Source: Hydractinia symbiolongicarpus
Taxonomy: Eukaryota > Cnidaria > Hydrozoa > Anthoathecata > Hydractiniidae
Direction of reading: 5' to 3'
Assembly (NCBI RefSeq): GCF_029227915.1
Contig: NC_079877.1
Span: 29,723,851-29,787,850, forward strand
Length of the DNA stretch: 64,000 nt
Shown: positions 37,274 to 46,761 of the stretch, piece by piece
Layout of the letters: the number at the start of each line of letters is the position of its first letter
How positions within the stretch are numbered: position 1 is the first letter of the stretch
Notes under the pieces: generated by a model
The model's database searches: none
What the model saw: only the letters and a program-made list of their open reading frames with translations
What the model was told of the DNA's origin: nothing
Program-made: the position numbers and the translations under genes

Positions 37274-37355
37274 GGCAGGATGGCCGAGCGGTCTAAGGCG
37301 CTGGTGTTAGGCACCAGTCACTTCGGTGGCGCGAGTTCAAATCTCGCTCCTGTCA
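37274..37355 (+). tRNA. tRNA-Leu(TAG)
   Basis: G at position 32 (CTGGTGTTAGG) and GTTCAAATC B box. Confidence 0.75.
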
Positions 37356-37741
37356 ACTAATCATACATGTCTGAAATGTACGTCGGACAAACGTTTTTAT
37401 TTCCGCTTAACTATTTTGCCTAGAAAAATGCGCGAACGTTTAAAACGGATGTATCACAAGTTTCGCTTGCATGTAGGACGGGATCGCTAAAACTGCTTGA
37501 ATGTGCAGGTATTTCCGCCCACAATCAGGCAAAACTCTCTAAATTGATGAAAAGTCACGGGACGAATACACTTGCAATGGAATGGGCAGAGCTGGTTGGG
37601 TATCAACGTATTATTTTGCGTCACTTACTTATTTGAACTTTTCATACATTTCGGTTTTTTTTTACATGTCATCCACTGATTAAATACGCGGAAATACTAT
37701 TTTCCTTGCACTCTCGTCCACATTATGTATTTGAAAAACCG

Positions 37742-37809
37742 GGCAGGAGGCCGAGCGGTCTAAGGCGCTTGTCACTTCGGTGGCGCGAGTTCGAATCTCG
37801 CTCCTGTCA
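37742..37809 (+). pseudogene. tRNA-Leu without anticodon arm
   Basis: 68 nt. GCGCT runs straight into TGTCACTTCGG, deleting the anticodon; one base is also lost near the acceptor (GGAGGCC). Confidence 0.8.
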
Positions 37810-38320
37810 TCTTTTATCGCATGACCGGAAATATCCTGGGACAGAGAATATTGATTACGCTTAAAAACTTCGTCCCGAGAAAGACGCAAATTTTAGAAAA
37901 AGTATAATTAACAAGTCTTTGTTGCATTGGGGAAAAATGTCACTTGTACCACTTGATTTTGCGGAAAATTTCGTTTGTTTTTCGAAACAGAGATCTAAAG
38001 CGCTTAAACGGCAGGAGATTTCGATTTACAGCTTGTTAAGAGCGATTGTCCGAATGAAACGTACTTACAGTTATGTTTAACATATTTCTTGCTAATTGCA
38101 TAATTTTTAACATTTAACCCACAAGAGTATAATTTTCGGCGTTTCATTATTGTACCCACGCAATGTGAACTTGTCAAAGTTTACTTGTCAACGGACAGAC
38201 TTAGGACTTCGGATCTTAGGTTAATTAGTTAGAGCAAAAACTTTCCTGCTAATGTCAGCATAAGCCTTTTTTGGTTTACTTGAACTTTTTTGGGACGGGG
38301 ACTTTATATCTTAAAAAGTA

Positions 38321-38402
38321 GGCAGGATGGCCGAGCGGTCTAAGGCGCTGGTTTTAGGCACCAGTCACTTCGGTGGTGCGAGTTTGAATCTCGCTCCTGT
38401 CA
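38321..38402 (+). tRNA. tRNA-Leu(TAG)
   Basis: Same T-arm form as 30987. Confidence 0.75.
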
Positions 38403-38787
38403 ACTAATCATACATGTCTGAAAAGTACGTCGGTCAAACGTTTTTATTTCCGCTTAACTATTTTGCCTGGAAAAATGCGCGAACGTTTAAAAAGGATGTA
38501 TCACAAGTTTCGCTTGCATGCAGGACGGGATCGCTAAAACTGCTTGACTGTCCAGGTAATTCCGCCTACAATCAGGCAAAACTCTCTAAATTGATGAAAA
38601 GTCACGGGACGAATACACTTGCAATGGAATGTGCAGAGCTGGTTGGGTATCAACGTATTATTTTGCGTCACTTACTTATTTGAATTTTTCATATATTTCG
38701 GTCATTTTTACATGTCATCTAGTGCTTAAATACGCGTGAATAGTATTTTCTCTGCACTCTCGTCGACATTATGTATTTGAAAAACCA

Positions 38788-38869
38788 GGCAGGATGGCCG
38801 AGCAGTCTAAGACGCTGGTTTAAAGCACCAGTCACTTCGGTGGCGCGAGTTCGAATCTCGCTCCTGTCA
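38788..38869 (+). tRNA. Leu-type tRNA with anticodon AAA
   Basis: Loop TTAAAGC between intact stems CTGGT/ACCAG gives anticodon AAA (Phe codon UUU) in a Leu body with long variable arm. D arm also changed (AGCAGTC, TAAGACGC). Acceptor and T arm are intact. Confidence 0.7.
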
Positions 38870-39381
38870 TCTTAAATCGCATGACCGGAAATGTCCTCGG
38901 ACAGAGAATATTGATTACGCTTAAAAACTTCGTCCCCAGAAGGACGCAAAATTTTAGAAAAAGTATAATTAACAAGTATTTGTCGCATTGGGGAAAAGTG
39001 TCACTTGTACCACTTGATTTTGCGGAAAATTTCGTTTATTTTTCGAAACAGAGATCTAAAGCGTTTAAACGACAGGACATTTGGATTTACAGCGTGTTAA
39101 GAGCGATAGTCCGAATGAAACGTTCTTACAGTCATGTTCAACATTTTTCTTGATAATTGGATAATTTTTAACATTTATCCCACAAGAGTATAATTTTCGG
39201 CGTTTCATTATAGTACCCACGCAATGTGAACTTGTCAAAGTTTACTTGTCAAGGGACAGACTTAGCACTTCGGATCTTAGGTTAATTGGTTAGAACAAAA
39301 ACCTTCCTGCTAATGTCAGCATAAGCCATTTTTGGTTTACTTGAACTTTTTTGAGACGGGGATTTTATTTCTAAAAAAATA

Positions 39382-39463
39382 GGCATGATTGCCGAGCGGT
39401 CTAAGGCGCTGGTTTTAGGCACCAGTCACTTCGGTGGCGCGAATTCGAATCTCGATCCCGTGA
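39382..39463 (+). tRNA. tRNA-Leu(TAG), degenerate
   Basis: GGCATGA/TCCCGTG acceptor, ATTGCCG, GAATTCGAAT and CTCGATC. Likely inactive. Confidence 0.45.
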
Positions 39464-39848
39464 ACTAATCATACATGTTTAAAAAGTATATCGAACAAAC
39501 GTTTTTATTTCCGCTTAACTATTTTGCATAGAAAAAAGCGCGAACGTTTAAAAAGGATGTTTCACAAGTTTCGCTTGCATGCAGGACGGGATCACTAAAA
39601 CTGCTTGACTGTGCAGGTAAATCCGCCCACAATCAGGCAAAACTCTCTAAATTTACGAAAAGTCACGGGACGAATACACTTGCAATGGAATGTGCCGACC
39701 TGGTTGGGTATCAACGTATTATTTTGCGTCACTTACTTATTTGAATTTTCCATATATTTCGGTCATTTTTACATGTCATCTACTGCTTAAATACGCGTAA
39801 ATACTATTTTCTCTGCACTCTCGTCCACATTATGTAATTGAAACACCG

Positions 39849-39917
39849 GGCAGGATGGCCGAGCGGTCTAAGGCGCTGGTCACTTCGGTGGTGAGAGTTC
39901 GAATCTCGCTCCTGTCA
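39849..39917 (+). pseudogene. tRNA-Leu without anticodon arm
   Basis: 69 nt. GCGCTGGT is joined to CACTTCGGTGG; anticodon loop lost and T stem altered (GTGAGAG). Confidence 0.8.
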
Positions 39918-40427
39918 TCTTATATCGCATGACCGGAAATATCCTTGGACAGAGAATATGATTACGCTTAAAAACTTCGTCCCGAGAAAGACGCAAATTT
40001 TAGAAAAAGTATAATTAACAAGTCTTTGTCGCATTGGGGAAAAATGTCACTTGTACCACTTGATTTTGCGGAAAATTGCGTTTATTGTTCGAAACAGAGA
40101 TCTAAAGCGCTTAAACGACCGGAGATTTCGATTTACAGCTTGTTAAGAGCGATTGTCCGAATGAAACGTTCTTACAGTCATGTTCAAAATATTTCTTGGT
40201 AATTGCATAATATTTAACATTTAACCCACAAGAGTACAATTTCCGGCGTTTCATTATTTTACCCACGCAATGTGAACTTGTCAAAGCTTACTTGTCACGG
40301 GACAGACTTAGGACTTCGGATCTTAGGTTATTTGGTTAGAGCAAAAACCTTCCTGCTAATATCAGAATAAGCCATTTTTGGTTTACTTGAACTTTTTTGG
40401 GACGGGGATTTTATATCTTAAAAAGAA

Positions 40428-40509
40428 GGCAGGATGGCCGAGCGGTCTAAGGCGCTGGTATTAGGCACCAGTCACTTCGGTGGTGCGAGTTTGAATCTCG
40501 CTCCTGTCA
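40428..40509 (+). tRNA. tRNA-Leu(TAG)
   Basis: A at position 32 (CTGGTATTAGG) plus the GTGCGAG-TTTGAAT T arm. Confidence 0.75.
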
Positions 40510-40894
40510 ACTAATCATACATGTCTGAAAAGTACGTCGGACAAACGTTTTTATTTCCGCTTAACTATTTTGCCTGGAAAAATGCGCGAACGTTTAAAAA
40601 GGATGTATCACAAGTTTCGCTTGCATGCAGGACGGGATCGCTAAAACTGCTTGACTGTGCAGGTAATTCCGCCCACAATCAGGCAAAACTCTCTAAATTG
40701 ATGAAAAGTCACGGGACGAATACACTTGCAATGGAATGTGCAGAGCTTGTTGGGTATCAACGTATTATTTTGCGTCACTTACTTATTTGAATTTTTCATA
40801 TAATTCGGTCATTTTTACATGTCATCTAGTGCTTAAATACGCGTGAATACTATTTTCTCTGCACTCTCGTCGACATTATGTATTTGAAAAACCG

Positions 40895-40976
40895 GGCAGG
40901 ATGGCCGAGCGGTCTAAGACGCTGGTTTAAAGCACCAGTCACTTCGGTGGCGCGAGTTCGAATCTCGCTCCTGTCA
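40895..40976 (+). tRNA. Leu-type tRNA with anticodon AAA
   Basis: Second locus with loop TTAAAGC (anticodon AAA). Only one further change (TAAGACGC); all stems are otherwise consensus, so this is the better candidate for a working gene. Confidence 0.75.
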
Positions 40977-41205
40977 TCTTATATCGCATGACCGAAAATG
41001 TTCTCGGGCAGAGAATATTGATTACGCTTAAAAACTTCGTCCCCAGAAAGACGCAAATTTTAGAAAAAGTATAATTAACAAGTCTTTGTCGCATTGGGGA
41101 AAAATGTCACTTGTACCACCTGATTTTGCGGAAAATTGCGTTTTTTTTTGAAACAGAGATCTAAAGCGCTTAAACGACAGGAGATTTCGATTTACAGCTT
41201 GTTAA

Positions 41206-41210
41206 GAGCG
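41206..41210. other. Target site duplication, left (GAGCG)
   Basis: GAGCG directly before the terminal inverted repeat; repeated at 50460-50464. Polintons usually make 6 bp; here 5 match exactly. Confidence 0.75.
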
Positions 41211-41389
41211 AGAGATAGGGAAATGCCGATGTTGGTGCAAATCCGTTAGCACTTTACCAATTTACGTCAAATCATGGATCATACCCGTTAAATCAACGAT
41301 AGAAGAGTCCATAAAATTCGTTAGCACTTTACCATTTTACGTCAGAAAAATAGATCATATCCGTTAAATCAACGATAGAAGAATTTCTG
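41211..41389 (+). repeat. Left terminal inverted repeat
   Basis: About 179 bp, inverted match to 50285-50459. It contains two direct copies of a roughly 73-bp unit (TTAGCACTTTACC... to GATAGAAGA), the second more diverged. Confidence 0.85.
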
Positions 41390-41390
41390 T

Positions 41391-41475
41391 CCCCCCACCC
41401 CACCCCCCCAATCCTCGCCGTGTCCCCCCCCACCCACTTGGGCCCCCACCCCCCCAACCCTGCCGTGTCCCCCCA
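41391..41475 (+). repeat. C-rich low-complexity tract
   Basis: Several runs of 5-8 C separated by short spacers; the minus strand could form G-quadruplexes. It lies directly inside the left terminal repeat and has no counterpart at the right end. Confidence 0.7.
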
Positions 41476-41603
41476 TTACAGTGATAGGATTCAACTGTGT
41501 CTATAATGGCCCCTAGCGTACGTAGTAATGCTATCAATGATAATAAAACATAAATTCTCAAATAACAACACGCAAGCAGTTTTTGTTATATAATTAAAAC
41601 ATC

Positions 41604-41750
41604 TGTCAATCAAACGCTTATAACAATAGGATTTTACATACCAGAAAGTTGTTTACATAAGAAAAAGTCAAAACGAAAGTAGCCGTTGATAAGGATTTTT
41701 GGTATGTAAAGAATGCATTGTTCTCTATTGTTATTCTGGTTTGATTGACA
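41604..41750. repeat. Imperfect internal inverted repeat
   Basis: TGTCAATCAAAC at 41604 pairs with GTTTGATTGACA ending 41750, and TTTACATACC (about 41633-41642) pairs with GGTATGTAAA at 41701. This is an imperfect hairpin with a loop of about 58 nt. It may be a nested MITE or an element-internal structure. The rest of 41476-41768 holds nothing recognised. Confidence 0.55.
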
Positions 41751-41768
41751 TTTAATTGACGTCATTCT

Positions 41769-42952
41769 TTATCTAAACAAATACCATATGAAATAACCTG
41801 TTGTCATAGCCATCACAAGAGCGATCTTCTCATCTTCGTGTGTAGGAGTTTCATCAGGAGTATCTTTGTGGTAGGGCACAGTAATATGCTGATCAGTAAT
41901 GTGTTTATTAGGAATAGGCACAGTAGTATGTTTATCAGGAATCTTTTTATGTGATTCAGCTGTTTTTCAATCACATTGACTTTTCGATTAATCCCAATCG
42001 TCAGATCTTCACCCGATATTAAAATCTTGTTGTTGTAACCTACCACCCCTGTTTTAATTTTGAGATTCATGTCACTAGGTAACATATAAATGCCTTGTCC
42101 AACCGAATAATCAACCTTGCTTGAAGCGTAGTTTAACGTATCCTGATAACGTTTAATGTCCTCCTGAATATCAACTCTACGGTTAACAATGTCTTCAAGG
42201 TTGTTCATAAAAACTCTTGAAGCGCTTGAATCATTACCCAAGATAGAAGAACTGGCTGAGGCTTGCGAACTAAGAACAAGATAAGCATACGCCCTAACAT
42301 TGCTCGAAATCCTTACAAGGCCTGTTTTTCTAAAGCCATTAGATTTTTCCACAATCCATCGTGTCATGGAGTCGTCTGTGAAATAACCTAAGCCCGGAGT
42401 TGGATAGTTTTTACGTCTTTTTTGATATGAGCTGAAAAAGTATTGACCTCTGTATTTCATAGGATTAGAATCAACGTCATATTCACCACATATTTTTAGA
42501 AATTCTTCGTTTGAATAAGGATTGTCATATTGATTAAAACTATCTTCAAAAGGTAGAGGTGTCTGCAAGCGCTTAATGATTCGTCTAATGTGATAATAGA
42601 CTTGAAAACGATATACCGATCTGATCATAGATCTACCTTCTTTCAGGTGTTCGGAACTGACTCCACAAGCACTTGAAGCACACCAAGTGGCAAAATTGAG
42701 TTGGGTTTGCCATAATTTAAACGGTTGTTCATTCCAAATTTTCATACGTTGTTCGTTTTGATTCAGTTCGTAATTGGTAAAAATATTAGGAAAGACAGCA
42801 GGAAAAGAGCCATTTTCGGAGACAATAATGGTCTGTTTGTATAGATCCTTCCCATCCAATATCTGAAGGTCCAGTCCTCCATTTGGCTTATAGGCCGCAT
42901 TTGAGTTGTATTTGAAAATGCTATCCATTCTTTTTGATTTAAATAATTCCAC
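41769..42952 (-). pseudogene. Conserved Polinton-type virion-like protein, 3' frameshift
   Basis: A 379-codon open frame (41813-42952) begins MELFKSKRMD. It resembles a conserved protein encoded next to the capsid genes of invertebrate Polinton/adintovirus-like elements; its exact role is not known to me. The first about 330 residues look intact and soluble. The last about 45 become an aberrant Leu/Ile-rich run after an A5 run on the coding strand (41944-41948). A neighbouring frame stays open to a stop at 41769 and encodes a Thr/Pro/His-rich linker and a hydrophobic segment, so a frameshift near 41946 is likely. It is divergently transcribed from 42967 with only 14 bp between starts. Confidence 0.65.
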
Positions 42953-42966
42953 TCTCTAATATAAGA

Positions 42967-43500
42967 ATGTATATCACAATAAATGACGTAAATAGTGAAA
43001 AGACAATCTATTTGTATCACCCAATCACCAACCCACATGGTACAAAAGAAGTTGCGATCATGGAGACGATTTCGGACAATGTTACATATGAAATCACAGC
43101 CCCACTAAAAGTGACCATTGGAAAAGACAAAAAGTTGCTACCGAAAGGAAAATACATTGGCAGGGAGTTGAACGCATCTTTAGCGGGTGATGTCACATCC
43201 ACACCATTAATCAAAGACCCTCGAGTAATCAAAACAAATAAGCTAACCAACATAACAGAACTACATTTCAATCTGAATGAATTGGATAATACATTAAATC
43301 TTAAAAATGGTAGATATAGCAACACCATACTCACATATAATATATCTGAGTATGGTGATGTTACACATATTGAGCCTAAAAACCCACAATATAAGAAACT
43401 AAAGAATGGTTTCCTTCAATCACTCATTTTGAAAATAACCGATCAAAATGGAGATCTGGTAAAAGATTGTCCTTCACATAAGAGAGACAGCAGACAATAG
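42967..43500 (+). CDS. Conserved Polinton-type protein, possibly minor capsid
   Basis: 177 codons from ATG 42967. The protein is predicted soluble and beta-rich, with alternating hydrophobic strands and no membrane segment. It resembles a small conserved protein encoded just upstream of the major capsid gene in invertebrate Polinton/adintovirus-like elements. A penton-like role is a guess from position and predicted fold. The final charged residues after ITDQNGDL look unlike a natural end, so a late frameshift is possible. The next gene starts 81 bp downstream. Confidence 0.6.
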   Translation: MYITINDVNSEKTIYLYHPITNPHGTKEVAIMETISDNVTYEITAPLKVTIGKDKKLLPKGKYIGRELNASLAGDVTSTPLIKDPRVIKTNKLTNITELHFNLNELDNTLNLKNGRYSNTILTYNISEYGDVTHIEPKNPQYKKLKNGFLQSLILKITDQNGDLVKDCPSHKRDSRQ

Positions 43501-43581
43501 GTTTGAATAAAAGGTCATAGGTCTAATGAAGTATACGCTAACTGAGATAAAAGTAAAAATAAAATAAAAGTAATAACAAAC

Positions 43582-44902
43582 ATGGAATACGGAAAAAGGT
43601 TAAACCCTGAACGTTCTCTTAGAACTGCTCATGGTGTAAAAGGATCACACCAAAAAGTAATTGTGACACACAATCCAAGTGACATTGATCAAAACCAGTT
43701 GCTTTTGATTAGGTTTCCTAATTTAGGTAGCGATGATGTTATTGTTCCAGGTACTTCAAAACTAAGTTTCGACGTTGAACTCGAGTCAAAAGCCGACACG
43801 AAAAGAACATTGGTCTCTAATATTGGAAGAGCGATTGTAAAAAAGTTGGCCATCAAGTTTGAGGGTACCGAGATTTTGAGCATTGATGACTTTGATCTTT
43901 TCGGATGCTACAGAGATTTATGGCTAACCAAGTATGAAAAGAGAAATGCAATCAGACAAGGCATCATATCCAATGATGGGTGTACGAAAAACTGTATGAA
44001 ATTGAGGGTAAGCGCTTCGGATAAAGACGCATCCGATGTCTCAGACAAAGCCATTGCTGATGCATACAAAAACAAGTTCACCATACCACTAGAATTTGAA
44101 ATGTTAGATAGCACGATTTCATATTATCAAGCTGGATTAGGGAATAGGTTATTTTATGAGATCACATTCAATAATTATGACAGGGTTGTATTATCAACTC
44201 CAACCAAACCTTCCGGTTCTGCCACGGCACCAGCACCGGACGCTAAATACAAAATAACTAACATATCTCTCGAATATGAGATTTTGACACAACCCACCTT
44301 AGCCAGATTCATTTTAAATGAATACGAAAACATGGCTTTACTTATACGATAGGTTTTTGAGACATAGACAAATTAGAGTGGATAAGTCGGACACAACGTG
44401 GAATTGGTCATTCAATACACCTTGTAAATCTTTGAAGGGTATATTGGTTTTGTTTGAAGACGAACAAGCCTACAAACGAGATACCGGTAAGTTCTACAAT
44501 CCGAAAATTAAAAAGGTATCCGCCATAGTAGAGGGTAAGCCTAACCAACTTTTTGCTCAAGGTATGCAGCCGTTTGAACATTACAATGAAATTTGTAAGT
44601 ATTTTGCCGAGGGTAAACCAAAGGATGTCAATGCCAGCGAAATCAAAAAACATCTGCAATTACATGATGTAAAAGTCTCCGATTACTTAACTAACAAATA
44701 TGCTCTATGGTTAGATTTCAGAACCATAGATGAAAACTCCCTGCATGGGACCGGTCGACGGATTGAAAATGCAAGTGAGGGAATCACCCTACAAATTGAA
44801 AAGACAGCAGAAACCGCAGGATCCTTAAACGCCTCTATATATCTAATCATGGACGCTCAACTAAACATTCAAAACGGTGAAATTATGGATGTACTTTATT
44901 AA
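43582..44902 (+). pseudogene. Major capsid protein (hexon-like), split by a frameshift
   Basis: Two open frames, 43582-44352 (256 codons) and 44318-44902 (194 codons), overlap by 35 bp in different frames and together cover about 440 residues. The first part has motifs I associate with Polinton/adintovirus double jelly-roll major capsid proteins (NIGRAIVKKLAIKFEG, then LFGCYRDLWL). The second continues with more beta-rich sequence. The frame changes within 44318-44352. The ATPase gene follows 27 bp after the stop, as is common for the capsid-ATPase module. Fold-level comparison would settle the assignment. The gene appears inactive unless programmed frameshifting occurs. Confidence 0.68.
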
Positions 44903-44929
44903 GATAGAATTGCGAAAAACACACTTTAC

Positions 44930-45520
44930 ATGAAAGAGCCCCACACAGCATTATTCGTTGGTCCTACGGGATGCGGAAAATCCAAACGTGTTGTAAAATT
45001 ATTAGAGAATGAATACTTTGATCACTTCGATTTAATCGTGATTATATGCCCAACATTAAGATGGAATAAAACATATAGGGACCGAAAATGGTTTTGGAAC
45101 GACAGATATGTGATTCTAATTGAGCCGGGAGGTATGTTATATGAATGGATTCGAAAGATGACGGATTTCTGTGCCGGATACAAAACCTTATTCCTGATCG
45201 ACGATATCATCGCAGATGAGAAACTAGACAAAAAGAGACAGCCATTGCTAGAGTTGGCCATTAGCGGACGACATCGAAACCACACTATGTGGCTACTCAC
45301 ACAATCATACACCGCTATACCAAAAAATTTACGAAGGCAAGCTAAAATGTTATATGTGTGGTATCCAAAAGACAGACAAGATCTCGCAACTATTCATGAA
45401 GAGAATGATGTCATTGAATCACGATCAGAGATACAGACGGTTAAGGAAAGGCTAAAAGATGGCAAATACACACATTTAGTCATGAGAATGGAACATCCAA
45501 GAACTTACGTGATTTGCTAG
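44930..45520 (+). CDS. FtsK/HerA-type (A32-like) genome-packaging ATPase
   Basis: 196 codons from ATG 44930. The protein is a P-loop ATPase of the kind that pumps DNA into virus-like capsids. Walker A is GPTGCGKS at residues 11-18, Walker B is LFLIDD at 87-92, and a conserved SGRHRNHTMWLLTQSY stretch follows at 112-127 and probably includes the sensor. The length is close to that of compact packaging ATPases. It follows the capsid gene directly and is one of the few genes of the element with no visible break. I am sure of the ATPase fold; the packaging role is inferred from family and neighbours. Confidence 0.85.
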   Translation: MKEPHTALFVGPTGCGKSKRVVKLLENEYFDHFDLIVIICPTLRWNKTYRDRKWFWNDRYVILIEPGGMLYEWIRKMTDFCAGYKTLFLIDDIIADEKLDKKRQPLLELAISGRHRNHTMWLLTQSYTAIPKNLRRQAKMLYVWYPKDRQDLATIHEENDVIESRSEIQTVKERLKDGKYTHLVMRMEHPRTYVIC

Positions 45521-45559
45521 ATTGGACGTTTTTTGTTACAAGACTCTTGTAACAAAAGT

Positions 45560-45680
45560 ATAAGAAGAATCTAACAGATCTACAGGACTCCTATAGATTT
45601 CTTGGAATCTCCTATAAGACTCCTATAGATTTCTTGAAATCTCCTATAAGACTCCTATAAGACTCCTATAAGACTACTGT
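45560..45680 (+). repeat. Short tandem repeats (GACTCCTATA)
   Basis: The motif GACTCCTATA(G/A) and the related GATTTCTTGAAATCTCC recur several times in this intergenic stretch, which has no coding capacity. Confidence 0.75.
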
Positions 45681-45749
45681 ACAGCAAATTACAGCAGATT
45701 TTTAGAAATCTACAAGAAGATATAAGAAAATTATAACAGATATAACAAA

Positions 45750-46385
45750 ATGATAGAATATATCAGTTTCATAATAGTATTACTAGTACTAGTAGTACTA
45801 CTAGTAGTACTTAGTTTTTGCTTTTTTTGTGTTAAAAAATACCTATCGCTATTGAAAATGGCTGAAACGGCAATTGATAACTTAATTGCTATTCCGGGTC
45901 CTCCATCCGAGGATGGTAAGAGACAAAAATTGCTGGAGTGTGTGTTAACCGGAAATAGCAAGCTATACCTGGGTAAAATGTATACGGACGATCAAATTCA
46001 AAAGCTCAAAGATGATGAGGTAAAGAAACTATTTCATATATATGAAGCTAAACTATCAGGTGAAATGGTAAAGTCCTTGGGACAATCAATCATTCACATG
46101 TATTCCATGGGAGCTTCTACAGTCTTGGGAATAAACAATCAAGGCGCATTGAGCAATGACCTGGAAAATTACCCCTTCTTAAACTCTGCCCTTCAGAGAT
46201 TCACATGTGACTTATATTATAAATTCGGCTCATTGTTAGCACCACTCAGTGTTGATCTCATTACGGGTAGGCATTACATCGCTGGAAGAAATTTAAACGC
46301 AAATAATAATATAAATACAACAGATAATAAAGATGTCAGAGGAACAGACTCAGACTCCTATTCAGGTGACAACGAAGAACCCTAA
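45750..46385 (+). CDS. Conserved Polinton-type membrane-anchored protein
   Basis: 211 codons from ATG 45750. An N-terminal membrane helix spans residues 4-28 and is encoded by a repetitive ACTAGT/AGTACT tract (45779-45813). A soluble, mostly helical domain follows (about 40-180). The body resembles a conserved but uncharacterised protein of invertebrate Polinton/adintovirus-like elements. The Asn/Asp/Ser-rich tail (from residue 182) overlaps the next gene by 53 bp, and part of it may result from a late frame slip. Function unknown; membrane or virion association is plausible. Confidence 0.62.
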   Translation: MIEYISFIIVLLVLVVLLVVLSFCFFCVKKYLSLLKMAETAIDNLIAIPGPPSEDGKRQKLLECVLTGNSKLYLGKMYTDDQIQKLKDDEVKKLFHIYEAKLSGEMVKSLGQSIIHMYSMGASTVLGINNQGALSNDLENYPFLNSALQRFTCDLYYKFGSLLAPLSVDLITGRHYIAGRNLNANNNINTTDNKDVRGTDSDSYSGDNEEP

Positions 46386-46717
46386 AAAGGTTGAAGCAGG
46401 TAAGAGGTTGGCGGAATACAACCGTAAAATGCGGGAAGAATATAAAAAAAGCGGCCATGGCACAAAAACAGCCGACGCCTCAGACACAGCCGACTCAGGA
46501 AGACAATGCCGAAGAGGCAGAACCTACCATCGTCCCAAATGAAAAGCCTATGAACTACGCTATAGGGGGAATAATAGCCATCGGTTTGGTTGGTGGATTT
46601 GCTTATTTTGTGTATAAACAGAAAGACAATGTACTATTTGCTATAACTGGGCCGAAGGGTACCCCACCACAAAAATCCAAAACACCTGTGAGAATAAGTA
46701 AACTTGAAATGGAATAA
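46333..46717 (+). pseudogene. Small conserved membrane protein, frameshifted at an A7 run
   Basis: The first frame from ATG 46333 gives a basic N-terminus (KVEAGKRLAEYNRKMREEYKK). The second frame, ending 46717, gives an acidic Gln/Glu-rich linker and a membrane helix (YAIGGIIAIGLVGGFAYFVY). The frames meet at a run of seven A (46443-46449), a typical slippage site. In this class of element the basic segment and the membrane helix belong to one short protein, so I read one broken gene. Confidence 0.6.
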
Positions 46718-46761
46718 AGGGATAATATAGCGATATTATAATCTCACAGTATAGAAATAAC

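Larger units (their letters stand above)
7124..41210 (+). repeat. Tandem tRNA-Leu array, left arm
   Basis: Units of about 1059-1060 bp are repeated head to tail. A standard unit holds tRNA-Leu(TAG), a spacer of about 385 bp, tRNA-Leu(AAG), then a spacer of about 510 bp. Both tRNAs are 82-nt class II genes without intron: acceptor GGCAGGA/TCCTGTC, discriminator A, A box TGGCCGAGCGG, long variable arm TCACTTCGGTGGC, T arm GCGAG-TTCGAAT-CTCGC. They differ only at position 34. Spacers carry no supported gene. An 89-codon open frame beginning just after the TAG gene stays open in some copies and is closed by TAG or a frameshift in others. Irregular, shortened units occur at 12.3-15.5 kb and 18.0-19.5 kb. 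The array fuses to the polymerase relic through GCGGAAAA at 7124. Confidence 0.95.

Noticed and set aside
11815-40790. A repeated 89-codon open frame (starting MSEKYV) just downstream of many TAG genes
   Set aside because: It stays open in about ten units but is closed by a TAG (TGCCTAG for TGCCTGG) or a frameshift (GCGCGACG) in many others. The sequence has no recognisable domain and reads as spacer DNA under array homogenisation. A test of synonymous bias across units could reopen the question.
41364-41561. Gly/Trp-rich minus-strand frame over the C-rich tract
   Set aside because: A translation of low-complexity DNA.
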